Source of the DNA: an uncultured Clostridia bacterium
GTDB lineage: Bacteria; Bacillota; Clostridia; Christensenellales; UBA1242
Direction of reading: 5' to 3'
Length of the DNA stretch: 64,000 nt
Assembly (NCBI GenBank): GCA_937893125.1
Contig: CALBHW010000050.1
Span: 1 to 64,000 of the forward strand
This document shows positions 46,656 to 54,505 of this stretch, in pieces; the first letter of the stretch is position 1, and the number at the start of each line of letters is the position of its first letter. The translations under genes and the position numbers were made by a program. The notes under the pieces are model-generated. The model searched no databases and was not told the DNA's origin. It saw only the letters and a list, made by a program, of their open reading frames with translations.

Positions 46656-48196
46656 GTTTGGCGGGGCGGAGGCGTTAATGTTTGAACCCCTATAAGCCCC
46701 GTTTTTTCAATATCTTTTATTGCCTCATCGGTATCGTCTTTACCAATAAATGCCGTTTCTTTACCGCCTTTTATATTGAAATAAATAACAATTCTATCGT
46801 CATATAAGTAAAAAGCATTTATCAGGTTATCAATAATTCTTTTTTGGAAATCCTTATCGTGCGGGTCGCCTTGGATAAACTCTGTAATAAAAGTAACAAT
46901 ATCGTCTTTTGTGTATTGCATACCTTGCTCAATCTCAATTTTAGATTGGTGGATAGTTAAATCGTTTAACAATTGTGTTAATTCGGTTATTTTTTTATCA
47001 AGTGTTTTAATAACTGTTTGTGATACGCCCGATACCAAAAGATTAACTGCATTGTCAATCTCTTTTTGTGTTTTAATGCGCTCGGCTTGTATGCGTTTCA
47101 ACTCGTCATTACAAGTACGCGACTCATAATATTTAATAACATCGTTTGCAATAATATTAACACGCCTTGGGTCGCTTAAATATAATTGTGTTTGCTCCAC
47201 GGCATACCACTCGGCAAATCCTTTATCTTCACGCTTTTTATTACAAGTGTGTTTTCTACTTGCTTTACAACTATAATAATGATAGGTTTTGCCTGTTTTA
47301 CTCGTGCCTCCGTCTGCGACCATTGGCGAGCCACAATGCCCACAATATAATTTACCTGTTAATAAATAATCAACCTTGGCGGAATTAGCACCCGAAAAGT
47401 ATTTATTTTGACTTAATCTTTTTTGTACTTTTTCAAACAATGCGTGGTCGATAATTTGCGGATATGTGTTTGTGCATAATCGCTCGCCAAAATAAAATGA
47501 GCCTGTATATTTTTGATTTGATAATATTCGGTCAAAACTTCGCCCCTTAAATGGTTTACCATTATATCGATAACCTTTTGAGTTTAAATCGTCGGCAATA
47601 TCCTTTTTTGATACACCATTAGCATATTGCTCAAACACATATTTAACAATTGGTGCTGTTGTTTCGTTTAATTGTACAACTTTTATATTACGGGTGGCGG
47701 TTAAGGGTTTTTCAACAACCTTATATCCATAATTTATAAATCCACCTGTAAAAGTACCATTTGCGACGCTCGTGGTTAAACCTTCACGCACACGCTTTGA
47801 TAATCTTTTACTATATTTTTCTGCCTCCCACTCTAAAAACATTTGATACAATTCGCCTTCTTCACTCTCGGTAATGTTTTGGGTGGCGGAAATAACTTTG
47901 ACATCATTTTGTGCTAATTGGAAGGTATACATTGTGCTATAATATCGATTACGGGCAAATCGGTCGAGCATATAAACAATTATATAACTAAAAGAGTTTG
48001 TTTTTGCGTCGTCAATCATTTTTTGAAATTGTGGACGATTAACATCAGTACCTGTTTTATGTTTATCAATATAAGTATTAATTATATTCAAGCGATGTTG
48101 TGCTGCATACTCTTTACAAACCCTAATTTGACCCTCAATTGTTTGCTCATTTTGTCCGTGTGAACTATATCGAGCATATATGACGGCATTTTGCAT
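46628..48196 (-). CDS. int: Large serine recombinase (phage integrase)
   Basis: 522 aa. Resolvase N-terminal domain with YARYSSHGQ (catalytic Ser near 11), ALDRFARN-like YMLDRFARNRY and EGELYQMFLEWEAEKYSKR; then the recombinase domain, then the zinc ribbon (LYCGHCGSPMVADGG and YYSCKASRKHTC), and a coiled-coil region around 390-430. Serine integrases recombine attP with a short attB; this one defines the left end of the prophage. RBS AAAAGGAGTTAATT. Transcribed outward toward greA. Confidence 0.95.
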   Translation of the reverse strand: MQNAVIYARYSSHGQNEQTIEGQIRVCKEYAAQHRLNIINTYIDKHKTGTDVNRPQFQKMIDDAKTNSFSYIIVYMLDRFARNRYYSTMYTFQLAQNDVKVISATQNITESEEGELYQMFLEWEAEKYSKRLSKRVREGLTTSVANGTFTGGFINYGYKVVEKPLTATRNIKVVQLNETTAPIVKYVFEQYANGVSKKDIADDLNSKGYRYNGKPFKGRSFDRILSNQKYTGSFYFGERLCTNTYPQIIDHALFEKVQKRLSQNKYFSGANSAKVDYLLTGKLYCGHCGSPMVADGGTSKTGKTYHYYSCKASRKHTCNKKREDKGFAEWYAVEQTQLYLSDPRRVNIIANDVIKYYESRTCNDELKRIQAERIKTQKEIDNAVNLLVSGVSQTVIKTLDKKITELTQLLNDLTIHQSKIEIEQGMQYTKDDIVTFITEFIQGDPHDKDFQKRIIDNLINAFYLYDDRIVIYFNIKGGKETAFIGKDDTDEAIKDIEKTGLIGVQTLTPPPRQTKKLLVKIL

Positions 48197-48228
48197 AATT
48201 AACTCCTTTTAATTAGTATGGTAGTAGC

Positions 48229-48322
48229 AACATAAATGTCGTTACCAAAATTTAACTTGCTTGTAATTTGCTTGTAACTTGCTGAAGTTGTCAACGACAT
48301 AAATGTCGCCAACATAAATATT
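48229..48322. promoter_or_regulatory. Repeats upstream of the integrase
   Basis: ACATAAATGTCG occurs at about 48231-48242 and again within the perfect palindrome CGACATAAATGTCG (48295-48308); a third partial copy ACATAAATattg follows. Between them TTGCTTGTAA is directly repeated (48257-48277). These are likely operators or recombination-factor sites controlling int. Confidence 0.55.
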
Positions 48323-48324
48323 GT

Positions 48325-49089
48325 TTATTGTTTGCTAATTATTTGAATATTGCAACCAAACTTATTATCGATACCATTTGTTATATCTGCAATTTTGCCA
48401 ATCAAAACAAAGTCGTTTTCAAACTCCAAAACAAGCATTTTTGCTAAATCTTTTTTAATACTTCCCAAAATTTGATTTGTACGCGTATTAATTGCTATTG
48501 TTGCTTCAGGATATTCTGCCGTTGGTTTATGTGTTATCAATATATCGTCGCCGATTTGACTGTTTTTAATATTTTCTTGTCTATTGTCAAAAGTTACACC
48601 AACCAATTTTGCAAACATAGGCAACTCAACATCAATAAAGTTGTGTGTAAAAGATGTTTTTATTACAAATTCGTCGTCAACATTTTCATTATCACTAGAT
48701 GTATTGTTGTCAATATCCTCGTCGGGTACATCTTCGACAATCTCAATATCTTTTGCCTCGTCGGCTGTGTAATGTTTAAAAGTACCGTCACCATATCTTA
48801 CATCAAGACTTCCGTCAGGATTTTTTGCAATCAAAGTACGACCCGTACCTTTTGGTATTGGTTGTTTTTTTATCTTTTCTTTTTTTGGTTTTTGTGTGTT
48901 ATATGCTTTAACGGCAAAAACAGTAAAGAATATACCAACCGCTAAAAATAAAACACTTAACAATGATTGCCAAGTAGACATATTATCGGTATTATTGCCA
49001 ATAATAACTCCCATAATAAACATTGGCAACCAAGCACCAACCGCAATTAAAACTCTATATTTATTTTTTAAATTATAAAACCACTTCAT
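48325..49089 (-). CDS. Membrane protein with HIRAN-like domain
   Basis: 254 aa from the ATG at 49089 (GAGG ahead; a GTG 12 bases earlier is worse placed). Two membrane helices (about 11-32 and 40-60), a Lys/Asp linker with a short GSLDVRYGDGTFKHYTADEA segment, then FAKLVGVTFDNRQENIKN, PEATIAINTRTNQILGSIKK and AKMLVLEFEN, resembling a HIRAN domain, a DNA-end-binding module usually fused to helicases. A membrane-tethered form in the lysogeny region is unusual. HIRAN assignment is tentative. Confidence 0.65.
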   Translation of the reverse strand: MKWFYNLKNKYRVLIAVGAWLPMFIMGVIIGNNTDNMSTWQSLLSVLFLAVGIFFTVFAVKAYNTQKPKKEKIKKQPIPKGTGRTLIAKNPDGSLDVRYGDGTFKHYTADEAKDIEIVEDVPDEDIDNNTSSDNENVDDEFVIKTSFTHNFIDVELPMFAKLVGVTFDNRQENIKNSQIGDDILITHKPTAEYPEATIAINTRTNQILGSIKKDLAKMLVLEFENDFVLIGKIADITNGIDNKFGCNIQIISKQ

Positions 49090-49138
49090 ATAAAACCTCA
49101 CATAATTATCATTTTACCGACATTGGCAAATTCTAAAT

Positions 49139-49525
49139 TTATTTTTTTGACTCACTCAAAAGAGCGGTAGCGTAAGACAACACATCGCTTTGTTGTTTTT
49201 CGGTTAATGCAGAACAAACCGTAACAATGGCATTTTGTATTGGCGTTAAATGTTTGCCATTTGATATATTATTGTTTTGATTGTTGTTGCCAATGATACC
49301 ATTATTAATACCATAATTAACATTATCTTCTAAACCCATTAAATAACTAGGCGAAACATTGAAGTAATCGGCAAGTTTTTTAATCGAAGTGCGTTTCATA
49401 TTCTCAACAGCACCACTCTCATATTTTCTAATTGCCGATTTTTGAACGCCAATAATTTTGCCTAATTCCTCTTGCGTTAAGCCCTTTTGTAACCTTAATT
49501 GCTTTATAATATCGCTCATTTTCAT
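49139..49525 (-). CDS. CI-like phage repressor (Xre family)
   Basis: 128 aa. N-terminal HTH_3: IIKQLRLQKGLTQEELGKII and GVQKSAIRKYESGAVENMKR, then an Asn-rich linker (NNNQNNNISNG) and a C-terminal helix pair probably for dimerisation. No peptidase domain for RecA-type cleavage, so induction must work otherwise. Divergent from the Cro-like gene with shared operators. RBS GACGAGGT. Confidence 0.88.
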   Translation of the reverse strand: MKMSDIIKQLRLQKGLTQEELGKIIGVQKSAIRKYESGAVENMKRTSIKKLADYFNVSPSYLMGLEDNVNYGINNGIIGNNNQNNNISNGKHLTPIQNAIVTVCSALTEKQQSDVLSYATALLSESKK

Positions 49526-49541
49526 AACTTTTACCTCGTCC

Positions 49542-49669
49542 AGTGTCTTTATTGTAGCATAAAGTTTCTAATAATTCAATAAAATATTCATAAAATTAAA
49601 AAATATGCGAAAAATAGTTGACTTTGATTTTTTTCTTTGCTATTATGAAAGTGTCTTAAAAAGATACTT
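49542..49669. promoter_or_regulatory. Lysogeny switch: two divergent promoters and operators
   Basis: Leftward promoter: TTGAAT (49574-49579), 17 bp, TACAAT (49551-49556) with TGC extension. Rightward promoter: TTGACT (49618-49623), 17 bp, TATTAT (49641-49646). Operator AAGTGTCTT-N3-AAGATACTT at 49649-49669 covers the rightward start; a half-site AGTGTCTT at 49542-49549 sits just after the leftward -10. Confidence 0.8.
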
Positions 49670-49690
49670 ATAAAAATTTGGAGGTAAACA

Positions 49691-49894
49691 ATGGATAAAA
49701 AATTGTTTGAAAGCAAAATGAAATTGTACGGCGACTCTAATGTAACGCTTGCAAAATATCTTGGTATTGCACCGCAAACATTAAGTGCAAAAAAGAATGA
49801 TAATGCGGATTTTACACAAACCGAAATTGTTAAAATTAAAACAAGATATAATTTAACAGCAGCAGAAGTCGACGCAATTTTTTTTGCAAATTAA
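49691..49894 (+). CDS. Cro-like small HTH protein (DUF739-like)
   Basis: 67 aa: KLYGDSNVTLAKYLGIAPQT, LSAKKNDNADFTQTEIVKIK, ending VDAIFFAN. This is the short Cro-type fold common as first rightward gene in Firmicutes phages. RBS TTGGAGGTAAACA. Flanked on both sides by identical operators. Confidence 0.85.
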   Translation: MDKKLFESKMKLYGDSNVTLAKYLGIAPQTLSAKKNDNADFTQTEIVKIKTRYNLTAAEVDAIFFAN

Positions 49895-49913
49895 GTGTCT
49901 TAAAAAGATACTT
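49893..49913. promoter_or_regulatory. Second phage operator
   Basis: Identical to 49649-49669 (AAGTGTCTT-N3-AAGATACTT), overlapping the Cro-like stop codon; could block elongation or a secondary promoter. Confidence 0.7.
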
Positions 49914-49930
49914 TACAAAAAGGATTAACT

Positions 49931-50119
49931 ATGAAATGGGTAACTGAAGGTAAAAAACAAATCGCCAAAGGCGATGACGGAAGATTTGAAATCGAAAAAC
50001 GACGCGGTTTTTATTATGGTAAGTATATTGGCAAGGACGCAAATTTTAACTCCCCAAGGACTACCAAGATAAAAGAAATGAAAGACCATATGTGTGATAA
50101 TTTTTATTGGGAGGAATAA
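49931..50119 (+). CDS. Small phage protein
   Basis: 62 aa, basic, no recognised domain (MKWVTEGKKQIAKGDDGRF opening). RBS AAAAAGGATTAACT. First of the early-gene run. Confidence 0.65.
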   Translation: MKWVTEGKKQIAKGDDGRFEIEKRRGFYYGKYIGKDANFNSPRTTKIKEMKDHMCDNFYWEE

Positions 50120-50124
50120 GACAA

Positions 50125-50322
50125 ATGAAACAATCAAACCAAACCGAAAATCCATTTATTAAATTTGGCACACCAACACAATTGGTAGTAAATGGAATTA
50201 AAGAGCCTAGCGACGAAATCGCGGAGTGCTTGGAATTATTACATAAAAATCTAAACGAGGTTGTTGCGTTTACATTTTGCTTGATTAATGGCACGGTCAA
50301 GTTATATGTGGCAACGGTATAG
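50125..50322 (+). CDS. Small phage protein
   Basis: 65 aa from the ATG at 50125 (RBS GGGAGGAATAAG). Soluble; no recognised family. Confidence 0.65.
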   Translation: MKQSNQTENPFIKFGTPTQLVVNGIKEPSDEIAECLELLHKNLNEVVAFTFCLINGTVKLYVATV

Positions 50323-50331
50323 GTGGCGGAT

Positions 50332-50556
50332 ATGTTAAATGAAAGTTTAATTTTAAGCCGCGCCAAATGGCTTTACTTCAGCAAATGTTTATCAAATGTC
50401 GAGGCGTGTATCGAGCGTGCAATTTATGATTTGACACCAATTAACGATTTACGCGACGCTTACGCTTTATACGATATAACAATAAATGACCTTGTGGCTC
50501 ATTTTAAAAATAAAATATGGAGGAATAAAGACAATGACACAAACAAACCAAATTAA
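50332..50556 (+). CDS. Small phage protein
   Basis: 74 aa from ATG 50332 (a GTG at 50323 is the alternative). Its ribosome site region is the octamer AGGTGGCGG. Helical, with no recognised family; ends overlapping the next gene. Confidence 0.55.
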   Translation: MLNESLILSRAKWLYFSKCLSNVEACIERAIYDLTPINDLRDAYALYDITINDLVAHFKNKIWRNKDNDTNKPN

Positions 50557-50746
50557 CCAAACAAACCAAAACAGCACAACAATAAAAGGATATAAAATAC
50601 ATCACATTTTTATCAACCTTGCAAAACCAATAAATAATGTGATTGTTGATAAAAAGACAAATAAATTGTCTTTATCACTTTTTAACTGTTGTGCTTTTTC
50701 TAATTCTTGGAAAAGACATCGCAAGGAGGTTTTGTTAAATGATTAA
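50534..50746 (+). CDS. Small phage protein
   Basis: 70 aa from ATG 50534 after TGGAGGAATAAAGAC. Asn/Thr/Gln-rich N-terminus, then KGYKIHHIFINLAKPINNVI. No family recognised. Overlaps the methyltransferase start by 8 bp. Confidence 0.6.
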   Translation: MTQTNQINQTNQNSTTIKGYKIHHIFINLAKPINNVIVDKKTNKLSLSLFNCCAFSNSWKRHRKEVLLND

Positions 50747-52127
50747 AATTTTAATTGGAGGCTCGCCTTGTACATTTTGGAGTATAGCACAAAAAAATAA
50801 TAGAGAAATAACCGCAGAGGGTCAAGGTTGGGAGTTGTTTAAAAACTATCTTATTGCAAAAGAAAAATTTAAACCAGATATATTTTTATATGAAAATAAC
50901 AAATCGGCGGCACAGCCTATAAAAGACCAAATTAAACAAGAGTTAAGTGTTGACGAAATCAATAACCACTATATTGAAATAAATTCGGCTCTTGTTTCTG
51001 CACAAAACCGACAAAGGTTTTATGTACATAATTGCGGAAATGTAAAACAGCCCGAAGATAGACACATTTATTTAAAAGATATATTACAACCAACACTAAT
51101 TTTAAATGAAGGTTACGAATTAAAAAACATCAAACGCTTCCCTCAATATGGAAATCAGGATAAATCAAGACCAATCACAGCACATTATCCTAATAATTGC
51201 GGAGGTTGGTTTGATAGAATTAATGACCCAAATCCAGCAAAGCAACAAATTGATATGATTGCCGAGCCTGTAATACTTCAACGACCACACGGATTTAATA
51301 AGGGTGGTGTTAAAAAAGAAAAAGCACCAACAATAACAGCAAATGGTGCATATCAAGAAAATAATTTAATAAGCGAGCCGATAAGACTTGGCGATATAGG
51401 AAGTAGTAGCCAAGCACATCGTGTTTATTCTTATCAAGGTAAAAGTGTAACCATAAATGCAGGTGGCGGAGGTCAAGGTGGTAAAACAGGACTCTATGCC
51501 TGCCCTGTTAAACTTGGAGAGATTGGCAAAGGCGGTCAAGGTAATAGGATTTATTCGCCAAATGGCAAATCGGTTGCACAAACAGCACAAAGTGGAGGCG
51601 TTGGCTCAAATACGGGATTGTATTTTTGCCCAATAACCATAACAAGCGAGGACGGCACAAATATACCAGTTTATACAGTAAAAAATAATTACATTTTTAT
51701 AAATAACAAAGAGTATCCAATCCCATTAGATGACGGGTATTACATTATAAGAAAATTAACCCCTATCGAGTGTGAAAGATTGCAAACAATGCCCGACAAT
51801 TATACTGAAGGTGTAAGTAATGCACAAAGATACAAAGCACTTGGCAATGGTTGGACGGCGGAGGTTGTATTACATATTTTAAACAATGCTTTAAAAGATG
51901 TTTCAAAGGACGAGCAAATCGTTGTTTTGTCAATGTATGACGGAATTGCAACGGGCCGCTATATTTTAGATAAATTAGGATTTAAAAATGTTACTTATTA
52001 TGCTTATGAAATTGATAAATATGCAATACAAATCGCTCAAAAAAACTATCCTGACATAATACAATGTGGCGACGCTTTTGCGGTACGCAATGAAAATTGG
52101 AGGTTAAACAATGAAGGTAACGAATAA
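50739..52127 (+). CDS. Circularly permuted DNA cytosine-5 methyltransferase (DNMT3-like motif I)
   Basis: 462 aa. The chain begins with motif IV: ILIGGSPCTFWS (catalytic Cys11), motif VI YENNKSA (ENN 52-54), motif VIII QNRQRFYV (89-96). A target-recognition region includes two 42-residue tandem repeats (starting about 216 and 258; RLGDIG... and KLGEIG..., each ending TGLYxCP). Then motif IX/X LTPIECERLQTMPDNYT and YKALGNGW. Motif I comes last: VVLSMYDGIATGRYIL (about 394-409) with the motif II Glu in YYAYEID and motif III QCGDAF. Normal enzymes start with motif I. Likely shields phage DNA from host restriction. RBS AAGGAGGTTTTGTTAA. Confidence 0.92.
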   Translation: MIKILIGGSPCTFWSIAQKNNREITAEGQGWELFKNYLIAKEKFKPDIFLYENNKSAAQPIKDQIKQELSVDEINNHYIEINSALVSAQNRQRFYVHNCGNVKQPEDRHIYLKDILQPTLILNEGYELKNIKRFPQYGNQDKSRPITAHYPNNCGGWFDRINDPNPAKQQIDMIAEPVILQRPHGFNKGGVKKEKAPTITANGAYQENNLISEPIRLGDIGSSSQAHRVYSYQGKSVTINAGGGGQGGKTGLYACPVKLGEIGKGGQGNRIYSPNGKSVAQTAQSGGVGSNTGLYFCPITITSEDGTNIPVYTVKNNYIFINNKEYPIPLDDGYYIIRKLTPIECERLQTMPDNYTEGVSNAQRYKALGNGWTAEVVLHILNNALKDVSKDEQIVVLSMYDGIATGRYILDKLGFKNVTYYAYEIDKYAIQIAQKNYPDIIQCGDAFAVRNENWRLNNEGNE

Positions 52128-52350
52128 AGAAAAAGTTATAATTAACATTTTTGATAGCAATAAAAATATTGCTCAAAACATCATAGTTGACAAAAAGGAC
52201 CGTGAAAAAGTAATCGAAAAAATAAACAACTTACAAAGACGCAAAAATCAAGACCCAATATCTTTTATTTTAGACAAATTGGAGTCAAGCAAGGATATAA
52301 CAATTGAGTATTTACCTTGCGAAGATATTTATATTAATGGAGGACAATAA
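52111..52350 (+). CDS. Small phage protein
   Basis: 79 aa, charged (VDKKDREKVIEKINNLQRRK), no recognised family. RBS TTGGAGGTTAAACA; overlaps the methyltransferase by 17 bp. Confidence 0.65.
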   Translation: MKVTNKEKVIINIFDSNKNIAQNIIVDKKDREKVIEKINNLQRRKNQDPISFILDKLESSKDITIEYLPCEDIYINGGQ

Positions 52351-52352
52351 AA

Positions 52353-52763
52353 ATGGAAGATAATACATTTTATCCAACTTGCCGATATTGCGGCAAACAA
52401 AAATTACCAATGGCAAATTATGAAAGCCAAGAGGTGGCGGACGAGGCAGCGACTATTAGTTGCGATTGTTACGACGCCAAAAACTATCAATATGAATTAG
52501 AAAAGAAAAGCGAGCGCGAAAAAAACATTGTTAAATTATGACAAAGCATTGACGATTTTGCGGAATATTGCGACAAGCGTGGTGCGGAATTAACCGACGA
52601 AATCCACACACTTTTACTTAATACAGGCATTGCAGTATTGGACAGCGTTATCACTTCGGCTAGTTTTAAGTTTGCACGCTTAAAAGTTAATATATCCCAA
52701 AACAATAAAGGCAACATCGTTATTGGTTTTACTTATAGCGACGGTGCAAAAGTAGAGGTGTGA
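52353..52763 (+). pseudogene. Phage Cys-rich gene interrupted by an in-frame TGA
   Basis: The first part, 62 codons, holds a CRYCGK...CDC zinc-binding-like segment and stops at TGA 52539-52541. The same frame continues 73 codons (QSIDDFAEYCDKRGAELTDE ... GFTYSDGAKVEV) to TGA at 52761, with no in-frame ATG, GTG or ribosome site for a separate start until late. The codon quality of the second part looks coding. So this is one ~136-codon gene with a nonsense codon, a readthrough case, or a sequencing error. Other genes here end in TGA, so a changed code is unlikely. Confidence 0.6.
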
Positions 52764-52764
52764 T

Positions 52765-53154
52765 ATGCGTGAGATAGAATTTAGAGGAAAAGACAAAACA
52801 GGAATAATGTACAAAGACTGGTTTTATGGGAGTTTAGATTTAACAACAAATCCTGAATTCCCAACAATTTTATGCAAAGATAAGTTTGATAATGTTATGC
52901 ATATACAGGTTGATAAAGAAACAATCGGTCAATACATTGGCTTAAACGATAATTGCAAGCAAAAAGTATTTGAGGGCGATATTATGCAAGACCCGTTTGA
53001 CCCCGATGAAGTTTTTGTTGTTGATTTTATAGACGGCGAATTTGTGTTGCTTAATGATGTTAATGTTATTGTCGATATTGAACAGGTACATTTTTTAAAT
53101 ATTATTGGCAATATACACGATAATAAAGAATTTTACAAAAGCGAGGATAATTAA
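52765..53154 (+). CDS. YopX-family phage protein
   Basis: 129 aa. MREIEFRGKDKTGIMYKDWF, FYGSL, KETIGQYIGLNDNCKQKVFE and GDIMQ match the YopX family (SPbeta YopX), common in early regions of Firmicutes phages. Function unknown. RBS weak (GTAGAGGTG overlapping the previous frame). Confidence 0.88.
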   Translation: MREIEFRGKDKTGIMYKDWFYGSLDLTTNPEFPTILCKDKFDNVMHIQVDKETIGQYIGLNDNCKQKVFEGDIMQDPFDPDEVFVVDFIDGEFVLLNDVNVIVDIEQVHFLNIIGNIHDNKEFYKSEDN

Positions 53155-53155
53155 A

Positions 53156-53401
53156 ATGTTTAATAGAGAAACACCCGAACAAAACATCAATCGTAAATGT
53201 AGCGAGATTGATTGTTTAACGAGATTATTGGCTCAAATCGATAGGATAAAAATAAACAACGAAATACAAATCAAAGTTGTGGTGGCGGGATTATCTTTTG
53301 ATATTACTTGCAACTGCAACAAACAAAACAAACAACCATTAGATATACCACCATTTATGAAGAAATTTTACAATCCTGAAGGTGGCGGTAAATTATGGTA
53401 A
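53156..53401 (+). CDS. Small phage protein
   Basis: 81 aa from ATG 53156 (RBS GCGAGGATAATT). Has CNCNK and helical N-terminus; family not recognised. Confidence 0.6.
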   Translation: MFNRETPEQNINRKCSEIDCLTRLLAQIDRIKINNEIQIKVVVAGLSFDITCNCNKQNKQPLDIPPFMKKFYNPEGGGKLW

Positions 53402-53619
53402 AAGAAGTTTATATACAAGTTGGCGTAACGGCTTTGCGCTCCCCAACGGGCGAGCCATTGCCTGCCGTGCCATTATACATAAAAGGTACGCAATTAAAAA
53501 ATAGCGGGCTTACACAGGCAGAGGAAAATTTAATGCACGACATCTCGGGTTTATTTGTGGAAAAGCACAAAGAAAAGCAAACAAAATCCCAAAGTGGAGG
53601 CAAAAATGTCAAAATATAA
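53395..53619 (+). CDS. Small phage protein
   Basis: 74 aa, overlapping the previous gene by 7 bp. Ribosome site region AAGGTGGCGG. Contains VGVTALRSPTGEPLPAVPLY, a beta-like stretch also seen in other small phage proteins. Function unknown. Confidence 0.6.
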   Translation: MVKEVYIQVGVTALRSPTGEPLPAVPLYIKGTQLKNSGLTQAEENLMHDISGLFVEKHKEKQTKSQSGGKNVKI

Positions 53620-54097
53620 AAAAATAATGCTCGATAACGGCATTATGCAAAAGGATTTATTGGAAGTTATCCACCGTGTTGATAATCGTGTGGATAAATC
53701 ACTTTTAAGCAAAATGATAAACGATGTTTGTTTACCGATACCAAAAGTATTAGAAACAATCTGCGATTATCTTAATTGTAATGTCTTGGATTTGTACGAT
53801 ATTCGCGAGATTAATATTGCTCCAAGCAATACAAATTTAGTGATGACGGCTATAAAACGCCAAGATTGTGGCGGAAAATCGCACGGCGACAATATTTATA
53901 ATTTAACAATTGAATTATGGCGCGATGTTGCCGAGCGAGTTTTTAACAAACAGTCATTAAAATTGTTAGGATTTAAAAATAAAACCGAGTGTATAAGACA
54001 TTTGGTTTATACACTCGATAAGAAATTAAAAAAGATAAAAGAAAAAGCCGCCAATGATAATAACATTACCAATGGCGACCAACCAATTGCCAATTAA
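53606..54097 (+). CDS. Phage DNA-binding protein (Xre-like)
   Basis: 163 aa from ATG 53606 (RBS GTGGAGGCAAAA). Residues 1-67 resemble an Xre fold: KKIMLDNGIMQKDLLEVIHR then DKSLLSKMINDVCLPIPKVL. The rest has CGGKSHGDNIYN and a Lys-rich end. Probable transcriptional regulator of the middle genes. Confidence 0.7.
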   Translation: MSKYKKIMLDNGIMQKDLLEVIHRVDNRVDKSLLSKMINDVCLPIPKVLETICDYLNCNVLDLYDIREINIAPSNTNLVMTAIKRQDCGGKSHGDNIYNLTIELWRDVAERVFNKQSLKLLGFKNKTECIRHLVYTLDKKLKKIKEKAANDNNITNGDQPIAN

Positions 54098-54505
54098 CAT
54101 TGACACAAGCATTATAACAAATGTTATTTTGCAAGTCAATTAATTGCTAAAAACTTAATATAAAAGGCTGTCGCAATTTTGGCACTCGCGACAGCCTTCG
54201 GGATTGACAAGACATCAACCAAACCTACAAATAGTATAGCATATTTGCCCCATTATGTCAATAAACGAAAACAAAAAATTGTGCTATTAGCGTCCTTGTA
54301 ATGAAGTATTATTTAATCAACGAAGTATTTAAAAACACACAAGTAATTTACAAGAGAAAAATTAAAGCAGGATTTAAAGATTAAAGATTATTTTTATTGA
54401 TTACCAAACGGGTCAAGGGTGTAACGCCTTGTCGTCCTGCAAGCGGCGAAACGCTTGCGTATTCTCTTTATTATTTAATATTTAAAAATTATATGGAGGC
54501 AATCA
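54098..54505. other. Hairpin-rich region before rep; candidate replication origin
   Basis: About 400 bp without a gene. Hairpin 1: AAGGCTGTCGC (54164-54174) with GCGACAGCCTT (54188-54198), no T-run after. Hairpin 2: CAAGG (54414) with CCTTG (54427). Hairpin 3: GCAAGCG-GCGAAA-CGCTTGC (54439-54458). Position directly upstream of an HUH Rep gene fits a double-strand origin. TTGACA at 54204 may belong to a rep promoter. Confidence 0.5.

Noticed and set aside
46341..46660. Defined attL core
   Set aside because: The matching attR lies outside the window, so no core duplication can be shown.
52539..52541. TGA read as Trp throughout the prophage (changed code)
   Set aside because: Several prophage genes, including 56535-57107 and the YopX neighbour frame, end in TGA directly before a well-placed next start.
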